From Empedobacter sedimenti (lineage in GTDB: Bacteria > Bacteroidota > Bacteroidia > Flavobacteriales > Weeksellaceae): a stretch of DNA of 64,000 bases. The notes beneath the pieces were generated by a model. That model was not told where the DNA came from and did no database searches. It worked only from the letters and a program-made list of their open reading frames with translations. Each line of letters opens with the position of its first letter. Position 1 is the first letter of the stretch. Shown here piece after piece: positions 36,405 to 44,596 of the stretch. Where the stretch lies: assembly GCF_030005555.1 (NCBI RefSeq), contig NZ_JASCQG010000013.1, positions 1-64,000 of the forward strand. Reading direction: 5' to 3'. A program made the position numbers and the translations under genes.

Positions 36405-36492
36405 GTGGATTAAATTATGATTAATGATATAAATTGATAATATAATAATCCATATCTTTATCACAAAAATTTATAGATATCAATTTTTATAT

Positions 36493-37443
36493 ATGACATT
36501 AGTACAATTACAATATGTGTTGGCTGTTGCCGAGCACAAAAACTTTACAATTGCTGCTGATAAATCGTTTGTTACTCAACCAACATTGAGTATGCAAATT
36601 CAGAAATTGGAAAAAGAATTAAATATTGATATTTTCGATAGAACATCACATCCAATCAAAATCACACAAATTGGAGAAAAGATTGTTGCTCAAGCAAAAA
36701 CAATTTTAATGGAAGCTAATCGAATGAAGCATCTTGTAAACGAAGAAAAAGGTTTGTTAGAAGGTGATTTTATTATCGGTGTTATTCCGACAGTTTTACC
36801 ATCATTAGTTCCATTATTTTACAAAACTTTTCAAAAAAACAATCCAAAATCTAATCTTATTATCAAAGAATTACAAACGGATAAGATTGTAAAAGGGATA
36901 AAAGATGGATCATTGGATTTTGGAATTGTCGTTTCTCCATTATTTGAAGATCAAATTATTGAAAGACCATTATATTATGAACCATTAGTTGGCTATGTAC
37001 CATCGGGGCATCGTTTATCTGGACATGAGAAAATAAATGAGTCTGATTTAGATACTTCAGATTTACTGATTTTACAAGAAGGACATTGCTTCAGAAATAA
37101 TGTGTTAGCACTTTGTGATACATCAAACATGAAGAACAGACCAATTAAATTGGATTCTGGTAGTTTTGAAGCATTGGTGAAATTAGCAAACGATGGTTAT
37201 GGTATGACATTGCTACCTGCTTTGGTTGCTGACGATTTGCCACAAGAGTATAAACAATATGTGAAGAATTTTGAATCTCCAGTTCCGACACGTGAGGTTT
37301 CATTAGTTTTTCATCAATCGCAATTAAGAGATTCTTTTGAGAAGGAATTGATTAATACGATTCAAAGTATTTTAAGAGGAAAAATATTTTTAGAGAAAGA
37401 TCAAAAAATGGATGCGAATATGGTTTCGCTTCCAAAGAAATAA
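36493..37443 (+). CDS. oxyR: OxyR-type LysR regulator
   Basis: A 316-residue LysR-family regulator. The winged helix is at residues 1-60 (NFTIAADKSFVTQPTLSMQIQKLE). The peroxide-sensing cysteines C199 and C208 lie in LILQEGHCFRNNVLALC, at the same numbers as in E. coli OxyR; they form a disulfide with H2O2 and switch the regulator on. No katG, ahpC or dps is in this window, so targets are elsewhere. An inverted repeat (AAATTGATA 36,431-36,439, TATCAATTT 36,478-36,486) precedes the gene. Confidence 0.93.
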   Translation: MTLVQLQYVLAVAEHKNFTIAADKSFVTQPTLSMQIQKLEKELNIDIFDRTSHPIKITQIGEKIVAQAKTILMEANRMKHLVNEEKGLLEGDFIIGVIPTVLPSLVPLFYKTFQKNNPKSNLIIKELQTDKIVKGIKDGSLDFGIVVSPLFEDQIIERPLYYEPLVGYVPSGHRLSGHEKINESDLDTSDLLILQEGHCFRNNVLALCDTSNMKNRPIKLDSGSFEALVKLANDGYGMTLLPALVADDLPQEYKQYVKNFESPVPTREVSLVFHQSQLRDSFEKELINTIQSILRGKIFLEKDQKMDANMVSLPKK

Positions 37444-37450
37444 AATAATA

Positions 37451-37487
37451 AAAACGACTCAAAATTTAATTTTGAGTCGTTTTTTTA
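37451..37487 (+). terminator. oxyR terminator
   Basis: A 14-bp stem (AAAACGACTCAAAA / TTTTGAGTCGTTTT) and T run. Confidence 0.9.
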
Positions 37488-37507
37488 TCATTTTAAATAA
37501 ATTTCTT

Positions 37508-38626
37508 TTAAGGAACTATTGTAGTGAATAAATATGTTGCAAAAAGAGTTAATAAAACAATTCCTTGCTGAATATTTGTTCTCCCCGAACTTAAAGATAA
37601 ATAGACTGTAAATAGAGATAAAACTAAGAGTATAGATGATTTACCATCAATCCCCAAAGTAACTTGTAAGCCAGTAAAATAACAAACGATTGCAACGGCA
37701 GGAATCGTTAATCCGATTGAAGCTAATGCTGAACCTAACGATAAATTAAGACTGGTTTGCAAACGATCTTTACGAGCAGCTTTGTAGGCTGCTAAACCTT
37801 CAGGAAGTAAAATAACTCCTGCGATTATAATTCCGACCAATGATTTTGGGGCTCCCAAATCCATTACAATTGCTTCAATAGTTGGCGATAATTTTTTTGA
37901 TAATAAAACGACCGCAACAAGTGCAATTATCAATAAGATTAAACTAGATGTTGTTGTTAGTGCATTTGGTTTTTCGACATGTAATTCAGACGCAATATTA
38001 TCCTCGCTTGTTTGTGGTAAAAAATAATCGCGGTGACGAATTGTTTGTACAGAAATAAATCCTCCGTAAAGGATTAAAGAGATAATCGCAACAAATATCA
38101 ATTGACTTGGAGAAAATTCGCCAGCGCCTTCAGATGTTGTGAAATTAGGTAAAACCATTGTTAATATAGATATTGCTACAAGAGTAATTAAAGCTGTAGA
38201 AACTCCTTGTTTGATAAAATTTTGTTCTCTATAACGTACACCTCCAGCCAAAAGACATAAACCAATTATCCCGGTTAAGATGATCATTACAGCAGCAAAA
38301 ACAGTGTCTCTTGCTAAAACGGATGGTTTGCCAACAGGTTCGGACATCATTAAGGAAACAATTAATGAAACTTCTATTACAGTAATTGCTAAGGCTAAAA
38401 TTATTGTACCAAATGGTTCTCCAACTTTATGTGCTACAACTTCGGCATGATGTACGGCAGCTAAAACTGCAGAAATTAATGAAACTCCTAAAAAAGCTAA
38501 AAACCATGGATTGTCTTTATAAGCGTTAGCTACACTTAATGTTGAAATGGCAATAATAGGACAAATAATCGTCCAATAGGGCAGTGCTAAATTTAATTTT
38601 TTTGAGATAAAATTGTTTACATGCAT
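37508..38626 (-). CDS. Calcium/proton antiporter (ChaA-like, CaCA superfamily)
   Basis: A 372-residue integral membrane antiporter with about eleven hydrophobic segments. The two alpha repeats are seen as HHAEVVAHKVGEPFGTIILALAITVIEVSLI and LLPEGLAAYKAARKDRLQTSLNLSLGSALASIGLTIP, with the Glu residues that bind the cation. ChaA-like proteins export Ca2+, Na+ or K+ in exchange for H+. Divergent from a DUF3817 gene across 165 bp with an inverted repeat. Confidence 0.9.
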   Translation of the reverse strand: MHVNNFISKKLNLALPYWTIICPIIAISTLSVANAYKDNPWFLAFLGVSLISAVLAAVHHAEVVAHKVGEPFGTIILALAITVIEVSLIVSLMMSEPVGKPSVLARDTVFAAVMIILTGIIGLCLLAGGVRYREQNFIKQGVSTALITLVAISILTMVLPNFTTSEGAGEFSPSQLIFVAIISLILYGGFISVQTIRHRDYFLPQTSEDNIASELHVEKPNALTTTSSLILLIIALVAVVLLSKKLSPTIEAIVMDLGAPKSLVGIIIAGVILLPEGLAAYKAARKDRLQTSLNLSLGSALASIGLTIPAVAIVCYFTGLQVTLGIDGKSSILLVLSLFTVYLSLSSGRTNIQQGIVLLTLFATYLFTTIVP

Positions 38627-38668
38627 TGATTATTAGGTTTTAATAAACACAAAAATAATAAATTATAT

Positions 38669-38693
38669 TGATAATTATTATGTGTAATTATCA
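38669..38693. promoter_or_regulatory. Inverted repeat between chaA-like and DUF3817 genes
   Basis: TGATAATTA (38,669-38,677) and TAATTATCA (38,685-38,693) are perfect arms with 7 nt between. The AT-rich GATAAT arms recall metal-regulator boxes such as Fur, but do not match a full Fur box. Regulator unknown. Confidence 0.4.
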
Positions 38694-38756
38694 TAAATAA
38701 CAATAATTTGATATTTATTTTTGTAATAAAATCTTAACAATTGCTAATCGTTATCA

Positions 38757-38787
38757 TTGATACCAATTAATTTATCGCTTAAATTTG
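38757..38787 (+). promoter_or_regulatory. Promoter of the DUF3817 gene
   Basis: TTG at 38,757-38,759 and TAAATTTG at 38,780-38,787 are 20 nt apart. The ATG follows 4 nt after the box, so the transcript should begin at or beside the start codon. Confidence 0.65.
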
Positions 38788-38791
38788 TAAA

Positions 38792-39106
38792 ATGTTAAAT
38801 ATTTCTGACGAAAAATTAAAAAAGTGGTTTGCGACAACTTGTGTTTGGGAAACGATAAGTTGTGCACTGTTATTTTTGGTTGCTATGCCAATTAAATATC
38901 AATTTGGATATGTGTTACCAATGCCATTTGCTGGTTGTTTTCATGGTTTTTGGTTTACAGCTTACTTACTTTTATTATTTAGAGTCAGAAAAATATATAA
39001 ATGGGATGATGAAGATTTTATCATTTACGTTATTTATGCGTTTATACCATTTGCAACATTGGCAGTACATAAAGTGATTAAGGAAGATAAAAATAAAATT
39101 GAATAA
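38792..39106 (+). CDS. DUF3817 membrane protein
   Basis: A 104-residue protein with three hydrophobic segments. ETISCALLFLVAMPIKYQFG, PFAGCFHGFWFTAYLLLLFRV and FIPFATLAVHKVIK fit DUF3817 (integral membrane protein of unknown role). Probably translated from a leaderless mRNA. Ends at a terminator. Confidence 0.85.
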   Translation: MLNISDEKLKKWFATTCVWETISCALLFLVAMPIKYQFGYVLPMPFAGCFHGFWFTAYLLLLFRVRKIYKWDDEDFIIYVIYAFIPFATLAVHKVIKEDKNKIE

Positions 39107-39138
39107 AAAAACGGCTTCAAATTTTGAAGCCGTTTTTT
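39104..39138. terminator. Bidirectional terminator
   Basis: AAACGGCTTCAAA pairs with TTTGAAGCCGTTT; T run on + and A run before the stem give termination in both directions. Confidence 0.85.
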
Positions 39139-39145
39139 TATTAAT

Positions 39146-39448
39146 TTATCCATATATTTTTTTCCATTTTGCAATAGAGTTGCGACTAATTTTAAATTTT
39201 TCTGCAACTAAAATATTGGTCAAATTATGGGATTTTTGGAATTCTAAAATTTTGAGAATAGAATCTAAATCATAAGATTTATGCTTTTGATTGTAATTAT
39301 CAAAATTGGAATTAAGAATTTTAGAAATCTTAATCACATCAAGTGAAGTCATATCTTCTTTTAATAAAGATTTTGTTTGAACTTCTTTTTCAGGAAATTT
39401 TTTTTGAATGATGTGTTGGTAAATTTTTTGGTAGTTTGGTTTTTCCAT
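39146..39448 (-). CDS. Orphan HTH protein, second gene of pair
   Basis: A 100-residue protein. Residues about 74-100 (LTNILVAEKFKISRNSIAKWKKIYG) form a homeodomain-like helix-turn-helix as in IS3-type transposase OrfA. The N-terminal two thirds are helical and unassigned. No transposase catalytic domain or inverted repeats accompany it. It follows the next listed HTH gene by 20 bp in the same direction. Such pairs recur in Weeksellaceae genomes (recollection); function unknown. Confidence 0.65.
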   Translation of the reverse strand: MEKPNYQKIYQHIIQKKFPEKEVQTKSLLKEDMTSLDVIKISKILNSNFDNYNQKHKSYDLDSILKILEFQKSHNLTNILVAEKFKISRNSIAKWKKIYG

Positions 39449-39468
39449 GAGAGTAATAGAGTTTAGGG

Positions 39469-39894
39469 TTAGGTATATTTTTTTATCCAGTTATGGATAG
39501 TATTTTTAGGTATATTGTACTCATTGGCAATTTCTTGAATAGTTTTATTCTCTTTTAGATGTAAATCAAGAACATATTCTATGATTTCTTTTGTGTAGAC
39601 ATTTTTTCTATAATTGGGTAAAATAGTACTTGTGTTGGGTTTTGTTTGTAGATTTTTGTCAATTTTACCAACTGGCGCAAATAGAATAATGTGTTGCGTG
39701 TAGATTCTGAAAAAGTCATACTCAAGAAGTTTAGACCATCTTAGTAAGTCATCTGTTTGTATAGCAGCACTTTCGTATTGCTCCTGAATTTCTTTTTCCG
39801 AATAGATTTTAAAAAAAGAGATAATTCTCTTTATATCAATATCTAATTCGTTTACTCTCTTTTTAATGAGAGTTCCGATGTGTATATTTTTCAT
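39469..39894 (-). CDS. Orphan HTH protein, first gene of pair
   Basis: A 141-residue protein. The N-terminal region (IHIGTLIKKRVNELDIDIKRIISFFKIYSEKEIQEQYES) resembles a lambda-repressor-like fold, followed by LLRWSKLLEYDFFRIYTQHIILFAP. The C-terminal TIQEIANEYNIPKNTIHNWIKKY (about 116-140) is a transposase-type HTH. It carries two putative DNA-binding regions but no nuclease. It probably forms an operon with the 100-residue HTH protein. Confidence 0.65.
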   Translation of the reverse strand: MKNIHIGTLIKKRVNELDIDIKRIISFFKIYSEKEIQEQYESAAIQTDDLLRWSKLLEYDFFRIYTQHIILFAPVGKIDKNLQTKPNTSTILPNYRKNVYTKEIIEYVLDLHLKENKTIQEIANEYNIPKNTIHNWIKKYT

Positions 39895-40054
39895 AAGTAG
39901 TAGGTTAGAGTAGAATCGTCCTAAAACGAATTCTTGTTAAAAATAAGGAATTAAAAGATATAATTCACAAAATCTAAGATTTTTTTTAACAATAGGGTAA
40001 CTTTATGTTTTATTAGAAATTTATTTATAATTTTATGCAACTAAATAATATAAA

Positions 40055-41254
40055 ATGATTATTCAACCAAGAACAAGAGGTTTCATCTGTATTACCACTC
40101 ATCCTGAAGGTACTGCAACAAATGTTCACAATCAAATTGAGTACATAAAATCTAAAAATATAACAGGCGAAGGACCTAAAAAAGTATTAGTTATCGGTGC
40201 TTCGACAGGTTTTGGTCTGTCTTCTCGTATTTCTGCTGCTTTTGGCTATAATGCTGCAACTATAGGTGTTTTCTTTGAAAAACCAGCTGCTCCTAACAAA
40301 CCAGGAACTGCAGGTTGGTACAATACAGCTGCTTTTGAGAAAGAAGCACAAGAAGCAGGTTTGTATGCAAAAAGTATCAATGGTGATGCGTTTTCAGATG
40401 AAATTAAACAACAAACGATTGATTTGATAAAGAAAGATCTTGGTCAAGTAGATTTAGTAGTTTACAGTTTAGCTTCTCCTCGTCGTACACATCCAAAATC
40501 TGGTGTTGCTTATTCATCAGTTCTTAAGCCAATTGGAGAGCCTTTTACAAATAAAACGGTAGATTTTCATACTGCAGCTGTAACAGATATTACAATTAAT
40601 CCTATCGAAAATCAGGAAGAGATTGATAATACAATAGCTGTAATGGGAGGAGAGGATTGGAAATTTTGGATTGAAGATTTAAAAGAAGCTGGAGTTTTAG
40701 CTGATGGAGTTAAAACGGTTGCTTATTCGTACATCGGACCTGAGTTAACACATCGTATTTACAAAGATGGTTCTATTGGTATGGCGAAAAATGATTTAGA
40801 GAAAACGGTTCCAGTTATCAATAATTTATTAGCAGATCTTAACGGTATTTCTTATGTTTCAGTTAACAAAGCGTTGGTTACACAATCTAGTTCTGCAATT
40901 CCAGTTGTTCCTTTATATGTATCATTATTGTATAAAGTAATGAAAGAAAAAGGAATTCATGAAGGTACAATCGAGCAGATGCAACGTTTATTTACAGAGC
41001 GTTTATATACTGCTGATGGAAATGTTCCTTTAGATGAAAATGGACGAATCAGAATTGATGATTTAGAAATGCGTGAAGACGTGCAAAAAGAAGTTGATGA
41101 CTTATGGAAAGTTGTAACATCTGAAAACATCAACGAGATTTCTGATATCAAAGGTTATCGTGATGAGTTTTTCCAATTATTTGGATTTAATTATGATAGT
41201 ATTGATTATGAGAAAGATACTAATGAATTAGTTCAAGTTCCTAGTATTTCATAA
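40055..41254 (+). CDS. fabV: Trans-2-enoyl-CoA/ACP reductase FabV
   Basis: FabV uses NADH to reduce the enoyl intermediate in the last step of fatty acid elongation. The 399 residues start MIIQPRTRGFICITTHPEGT and hold the nucleotide motif VLVIGASTGFGLSSRI. The active-site region AYSYIGPELTHRIYKDGSIGMAK has the Tyr-x8-Lys spacing of this class. FabV enzymes resist triclosan (known of the family). Single gene with terminator. Confidence 0.96.
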   Translation: MIIQPRTRGFICITTHPEGTATNVHNQIEYIKSKNITGEGPKKVLVIGASTGFGLSSRISAAFGYNAATIGVFFEKPAAPNKPGTAGWYNTAAFEKEAQEAGLYAKSINGDAFSDEIKQQTIDLIKKDLGQVDLVVYSLASPRRTHPKSGVAYSSVLKPIGEPFTNKTVDFHTAAVTDITINPIENQEEIDNTIAVMGGEDWKFWIEDLKEAGVLADGVKTVAYSYIGPELTHRIYKDGSIGMAKNDLEKTVPVINNLLADLNGISYVSVNKALVTQSSSAIPVVPLYVSLLYKVMKEKGIHEGTIEQMQRLFTERLYTADGNVPLDENGRIRIDDLEMREDVQKEVDDLWKVVTSENINEISDIKGYRDEFFQLFGFNYDSIDYEKDTNELVQVPSIS

Positions 41255-41280
41255 TTTGATAGAAAATATAATATCTTTTA

Positions 41281-41309
41281 AAGCTTCGATTTTTTCGAGG
41301 CTTTTTTTG
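41281..41309 (+). terminator. fabV terminator
   Basis: AAGCTTCGA (41,281-41,289) pairs with TCGAGGCTT (41,295-41,303, one G-U pair), followed by T run. Confidence 0.82.
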
Positions 41310-41565
41310 TTTCTACATTTTAGATAATATTCTATTTAATTTTCTTTATACAGACGTGCATAGTATTCTATTTATATTACTTTTTAATGATGTTTTTTAT
41401 TGATATAATAAAATAAACTCGTAATAAATGGATTTTAGTGAAATATGTGTAAATTTTAAGGTTTCTTTTAGAAATATTTTCAAAATCATTAACTTTTATT
41501 TTTTTTAATATTCAAATATCTCTCAAAACACAATACTTTCATTCATTATTTAACACAAGGTTTTT
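41310..41565. other. AT-rich gap before the permease gene
   Basis: Apart from the fabV terminator, the 311-bp gap holds only an 11-bp motif, TATTCTATTTA, repeated at 41,328 and 41,364 (36 bp apart). No clear -7 box, ORF or RNA fold is seen. Confidence 0.5.
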
Positions 41566-42975
41566 ATGTCAATTTGGAAAGTTAAACCACTTGCGAAGTT
41601 AATACAAGATTCGCAAGAAAAGGAAGGAGGTTTAAAGAGATCATTATCTTCAGGAGCATTAATTGCTTTAGGTATCGGCGCTATTATTGGAGCAGGCTTA
41701 TTTAGTTTAACAGGTATTGCAGCTGCAGATCATGCTGGTCCGGCAGTTACTTTATCATTTGTTTTAGCTGCAGTTGGTTGTGCATTTGCAGGTTTATGTT
41801 ACGCAGAATTTGCTTCGATGATTCCTGTAGCAGGTAGTGCATATACTTATTCTTATGCTACTATGGGAGAGTTTATCGCTTGGATAATTGGCTGGGATTT
41901 AGTGTTAGAGTATGCTTTAGCAGCTGCAACAGTTAGTGTGAGTTGGTCAGCTTATGTCGATAAATTTTTACAACAATTAAATATACATTTACCACAAGAA
42001 TTACTTCATGCACCTGCAGATGGAGGAATGATAAATTTACCAGCAATTTTTATTGTTTGTTTACTATCCCTTGTTTTGATAAGAGGTACAAAAGAGTCTG
42101 CAGTTATTAATAATATATTGGTTATTCTAAAAGTATCTGTTGTAGTAGTATTTATAGTTCTGGGATGGAGTCATATTAATCCAGAAAATCATGTTCCATT
42201 TATTCCTAAAAATATTCCAGGAACACAATTTGGAGGAATGCCAGGTATTGCAGCCGGAGCAGCAGTAGTATTTTTCGCTTTTGTTGGTTTTGATGCTGTT
42301 TCTACAGCTGCACAAGAAGCGAAAAATCCACAAAAAGGAATGCCAATTGGTATATTAGGTTCGTTGGTTATTTGTACTATATTATATGTGTTATTTTCTT
42401 GGGTAATGACTGGTTTAGTGCCTTATACTATTTTTAAAGGAGATGCTTCACCAGCAGCAACAGCATTTGCAGCAACAGGTTATACTTTTTTACAAAGTGT
42501 ATTGATTTTGGCAATTATCGCAGGGTATACATCTGTTATTTTAGTGATGTTATTAGGCCAGAGTCGTGTTTTTTATAGTATGAGTAATGACGGTTTATTA
42601 CCTTCATTCTTCTCAGATATTCATAAAAAATTTAGTACACCTTGGAAAACGAATTTATTTTTTCTTGTTTTCGTGAGTATTTTTGCAGGATTTGTTCCAA
42701 TTAAAGATCTTGGACATATGGTAAGCATTGGGACATTGTTTGCCTTTACATTGGTTTGCATAGGAATTATTGTGATGCGAAAAAAAATGCCTAATGCAGA
42801 ACGAAAATTTAAAGTTCCTTTGGTTCCGTTAGTTCCAATTTTAGGAATTGTGGTATGTGTTTATTTAATGACTTCACTTACTATGGAAAGTTGGTGGAGA
42901 TTGTTAATCTGGTTAGTGATAGGAGTTTGTATTTACTTTTTCTACGGAAAGCAACATAGTAAAGTTGATGATTAA
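41566..42975 (+). CDS. APC family amino acid permease
   Basis: A 469-residue transporter with twelve hydrophobic segments. SLSSGALIALGIGAIIGAGLFSLTGIAAADHAGPAVTLSF is the unwound first helix (GIGAIIGAGLF) of the APC superfamily, close to the cationic amino acid transporter group (YfnA/CAT-like), and FFAFVGFDAVSTAAQEAKNPQKGMP is typical too. Likely imports amino acids by proton or sodium symport; specificity unknown. Single gene. Confidence 0.92.
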   Translation: MSIWKVKPLAKLIQDSQEKEGGLKRSLSSGALIALGIGAIIGAGLFSLTGIAAADHAGPAVTLSFVLAAVGCAFAGLCYAEFASMIPVAGSAYTYSYATMGEFIAWIIGWDLVLEYALAAATVSVSWSAYVDKFLQQLNIHLPQELLHAPADGGMINLPAIFIVCLLSLVLIRGTKESAVINNILVILKVSVVVVFIVLGWSHINPENHVPFIPKNIPGTQFGGMPGIAAGAAVVFFAFVGFDAVSTAAQEAKNPQKGMPIGILGSLVICTILYVLFSWVMTGLVPYTIFKGDASPAATAFAATGYTFLQSVLILAIIAGYTSVILVMLLGQSRVFYSMSNDGLLPSFFSDIHKKFSTPWKTNLFFLVFVSIFAGFVPIKDLGHMVSIGTLFAFTLVCIGIIVMRKKMPNAERKFKVPLVPLVPILGIVVCVYLMTSLTMESWWRLLIWLVIGVCIYFFYGKQHSKVDD

Positions 42976-42997
42976 TTCATCATGATTTTGAGTTTAG

Positions 42998-43032
42998 AAA
43001 TCCTTTTTCAGAAATGAAGAAGGATTTTTTTT
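42998..43032 (+). terminator. Terminator of the permease gene
   Basis: AAATCCTTTTTCA pairs with TGAAGAAGGATTT (one mismatch) around GAAA, followed by eight T. Confidence 0.85.
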
Positions 43033-43040
43033 GTAATAAA

Positions 43041-43069
43041 AAAGCTTGAACAATTTGTTCAAGCTTTTA
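43041..43069 (-). terminator. Terminator of tRNA-Ser
   Basis: AAAGCTTGAAC pairs with GTTCAAGCTTT; on the minus strand it is followed by T run, 2 nt after the tRNA end. Confidence 0.85.
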
Positions 43070-43070
43070 G

Positions 43071-43155
43071 CGGAGAGTGAGGGATTCGAACCCCCGGAGG
43101 TGTGACCCTCAACAGTTTTCAAGACTGCCGCATTCGACCACTCTGCCAACTCTCC
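43071..43155 (-). tRNA. tRNA-Ser (anticodon TGA)
   Basis: Read on the minus strand, GGAGAGT pairs with ACTCTCC as the acceptor stem, and CAGTCTTGAAAACTG is the anticodon arm with TGA, which reads UCA. The long variable arm (about TTGAGGGTCACACCTCC) is the class II feature of tRNA-Ser. The T arm contains GGTTCGAATCC. The 3' CCA is not encoded. Confidence 0.97.
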
Positions 43156-43315
43156 AATAACAACATCTAATGCGTTATTGCGAGTGCAAATATAGAATGC
43201 TTTTTCGTTTTTCCAAACTCATAAATCAATTATTTTAAAAATATTTTTTAACGAAATGAGTATCAATAGAATATTTTTTATATTTTTTTGATGTGAAAGA
43301 ACGTTTTCAAAAGAG

Positions 43316-43323
43316 TAAATTTG
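43316..43323 (+). promoter_or_regulatory. -7 box of the MFS gene
   Basis: TAAATTTG, 19 nt before the ATG at 43,343; no -33 element at the usual spacing. Confidence 0.5.
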
Positions 43324-43342
43324 CAGCATAGTTTTTTTAGCC

Positions 43343-44512
43343 ATGATTTCATCTGAAAATTTATCAGCATCTTCCAAAAATAGAATTCGCATTGCTGTTT
43401 CGTTCTTCTTTTTTTCGCAAGGTTTAGCATTTTCTTCTTGGGCCAGTCGAATTCCAACAATCAAATCTGAATTAGGCATTTCTGAAGGTCAATTAGGAAC
43501 ATTATTATTGTTAATGCCTATTGGGCAATTGTGTACTATGGCTCTTTCAGGGAAATTAGTTGCAAAATTCGGAAGTAAAAATGTTTTGAAAATAGTTGTA
43601 TTAATTTATCCATTAATCCTTTGTTGTATTGGTTTAGCTCAAAATTTTTATCAATTAGGAGCAGTTTTATTCTTTTTTGGAGTTGTTGGAAACATGTGCA
43701 ATATTTCTGTAAATACACAAGGTGTTGAAGTTGAGAAAATATACGGAAAATCAATTATGTCATCCTTTCATGGAGCGTGGAGTATTGCTGGTTTTACTGG
43801 TGCTTTGATAGGTTTGTTAATGGTTTATTTACATATCGATACATTTTATCATTTTGTGATGATTTATGCATTAATTGTGTTGAATTGGTTGATTAATAAA
43901 AAGTATTTGGTTGATTCGGTACCAGCTCCAACAAAAGAAAAGAAATCGATTTTTTCTAAACCAGACACTATTTTAGTTCAATTAGGAGTTATTGGATTCT
44001 TGAGTATGGCGACAGAAGGAGCTATGTTTGATTGGAGTGGAGTTTATTTCCAAGATATTGTAAAAGCTCCAAAAAATTTAGTTGTAGTTGGTTATGCTTC
44101 GTTTATGATTATGATGGCTACAGGACGATTTGTAGGAGATTATTTTATAAGTAAGCACGGAAAACAATGTATAATGCAAATTAGTGGATTATTGATGTTT
44201 TCTGGTTTGATGATTTCTGTATTTTTTCCTCAATTAATCATCTGTACAATTGCTTTTATGATGGTTGGGCTTGGTGTAGCATGTAATGTCCCAACGGTTT
44301 ATAGTGTAGCTGGTAAAGCTAAAAATATTAATGCAGGAGTTGCTTTAGCTACAGTTTCAAGTATTTCATTTTTAGGATTTTTAATGGGACCACCACTTAT
44401 TGGATATATAGCAGAAGTATTCGATTTGAGATACTCTTACGCTTTATTTGCAAGTTTTGGTTTGATCATGATTTTTATGGTAGGAAGGATGAATATTTTT
44501 AAGAAAGAATAA
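43343..44512 (+). CDS. MFS transporter, YbjJ-like
   Basis: A 389-residue protein with twelve hydrophobic segments. FFSQGLAFSSWASRIPTIKSELGISEGQLGTLLLLMPIGQL matches the YbjJ-type group of the major facilitator superfamily, with the cytoplasmic loop between helices 2 and 3. Substrate unknown; probably an exporter. Between tRNA-Ser and trkH. Confidence 0.88.
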   Translation: MISSENLSASSKNRIRIAVSFFFFSQGLAFSSWASRIPTIKSELGISEGQLGTLLLLMPIGQLCTMALSGKLVAKFGSKNVLKIVVLIYPLILCCIGLAQNFYQLGAVLFFFGVVGNMCNISVNTQGVEVEKIYGKSIMSSFHGAWSIAGFTGALIGLLMVYLHIDTFYHFVMIYALIVLNWLINKKYLVDSVPAPTKEKKSIFSKPDTILVQLGVIGFLSMATEGAMFDWSGVYFQDIVKAPKNLVVVGYASFMIMMATGRFVGDYFISKHGKQCIMQISGLLMFSGLMISVFFPQLIICTIAFMMVGLGVACNVPTVYSVAGKAKNINAGVALATVSSISFLGFLMGPPLIGYIAEVFDLRYSYALFASFGLIMIFMVGRMNIFKKE

Positions 44513-44542
44513 AACCTATTTCTAAAAAATACTAAGATAAAC

Positions 44543-44572
44543 TTGTAAAAAGTTTACATAATTATAAATTTG
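44543..44572 (+). promoter_or_regulatory. trkH-trkA promoter
   Basis: TTG at 44,543-44,545 and TAAATTTG at 44,565-44,572 are 19 nt apart. The final TTG is in frame with trkH but lies inside the promoter. Confidence 0.7.
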
Positions 44573-44596
44573 CTACTTAATCATGATGAGACGACT

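Noticed and set aside
39146-39894. Complete insertion sequence
   Set aside because: No DDE or other catalytic domain, no terminal inverted repeats and no target duplication are seen.
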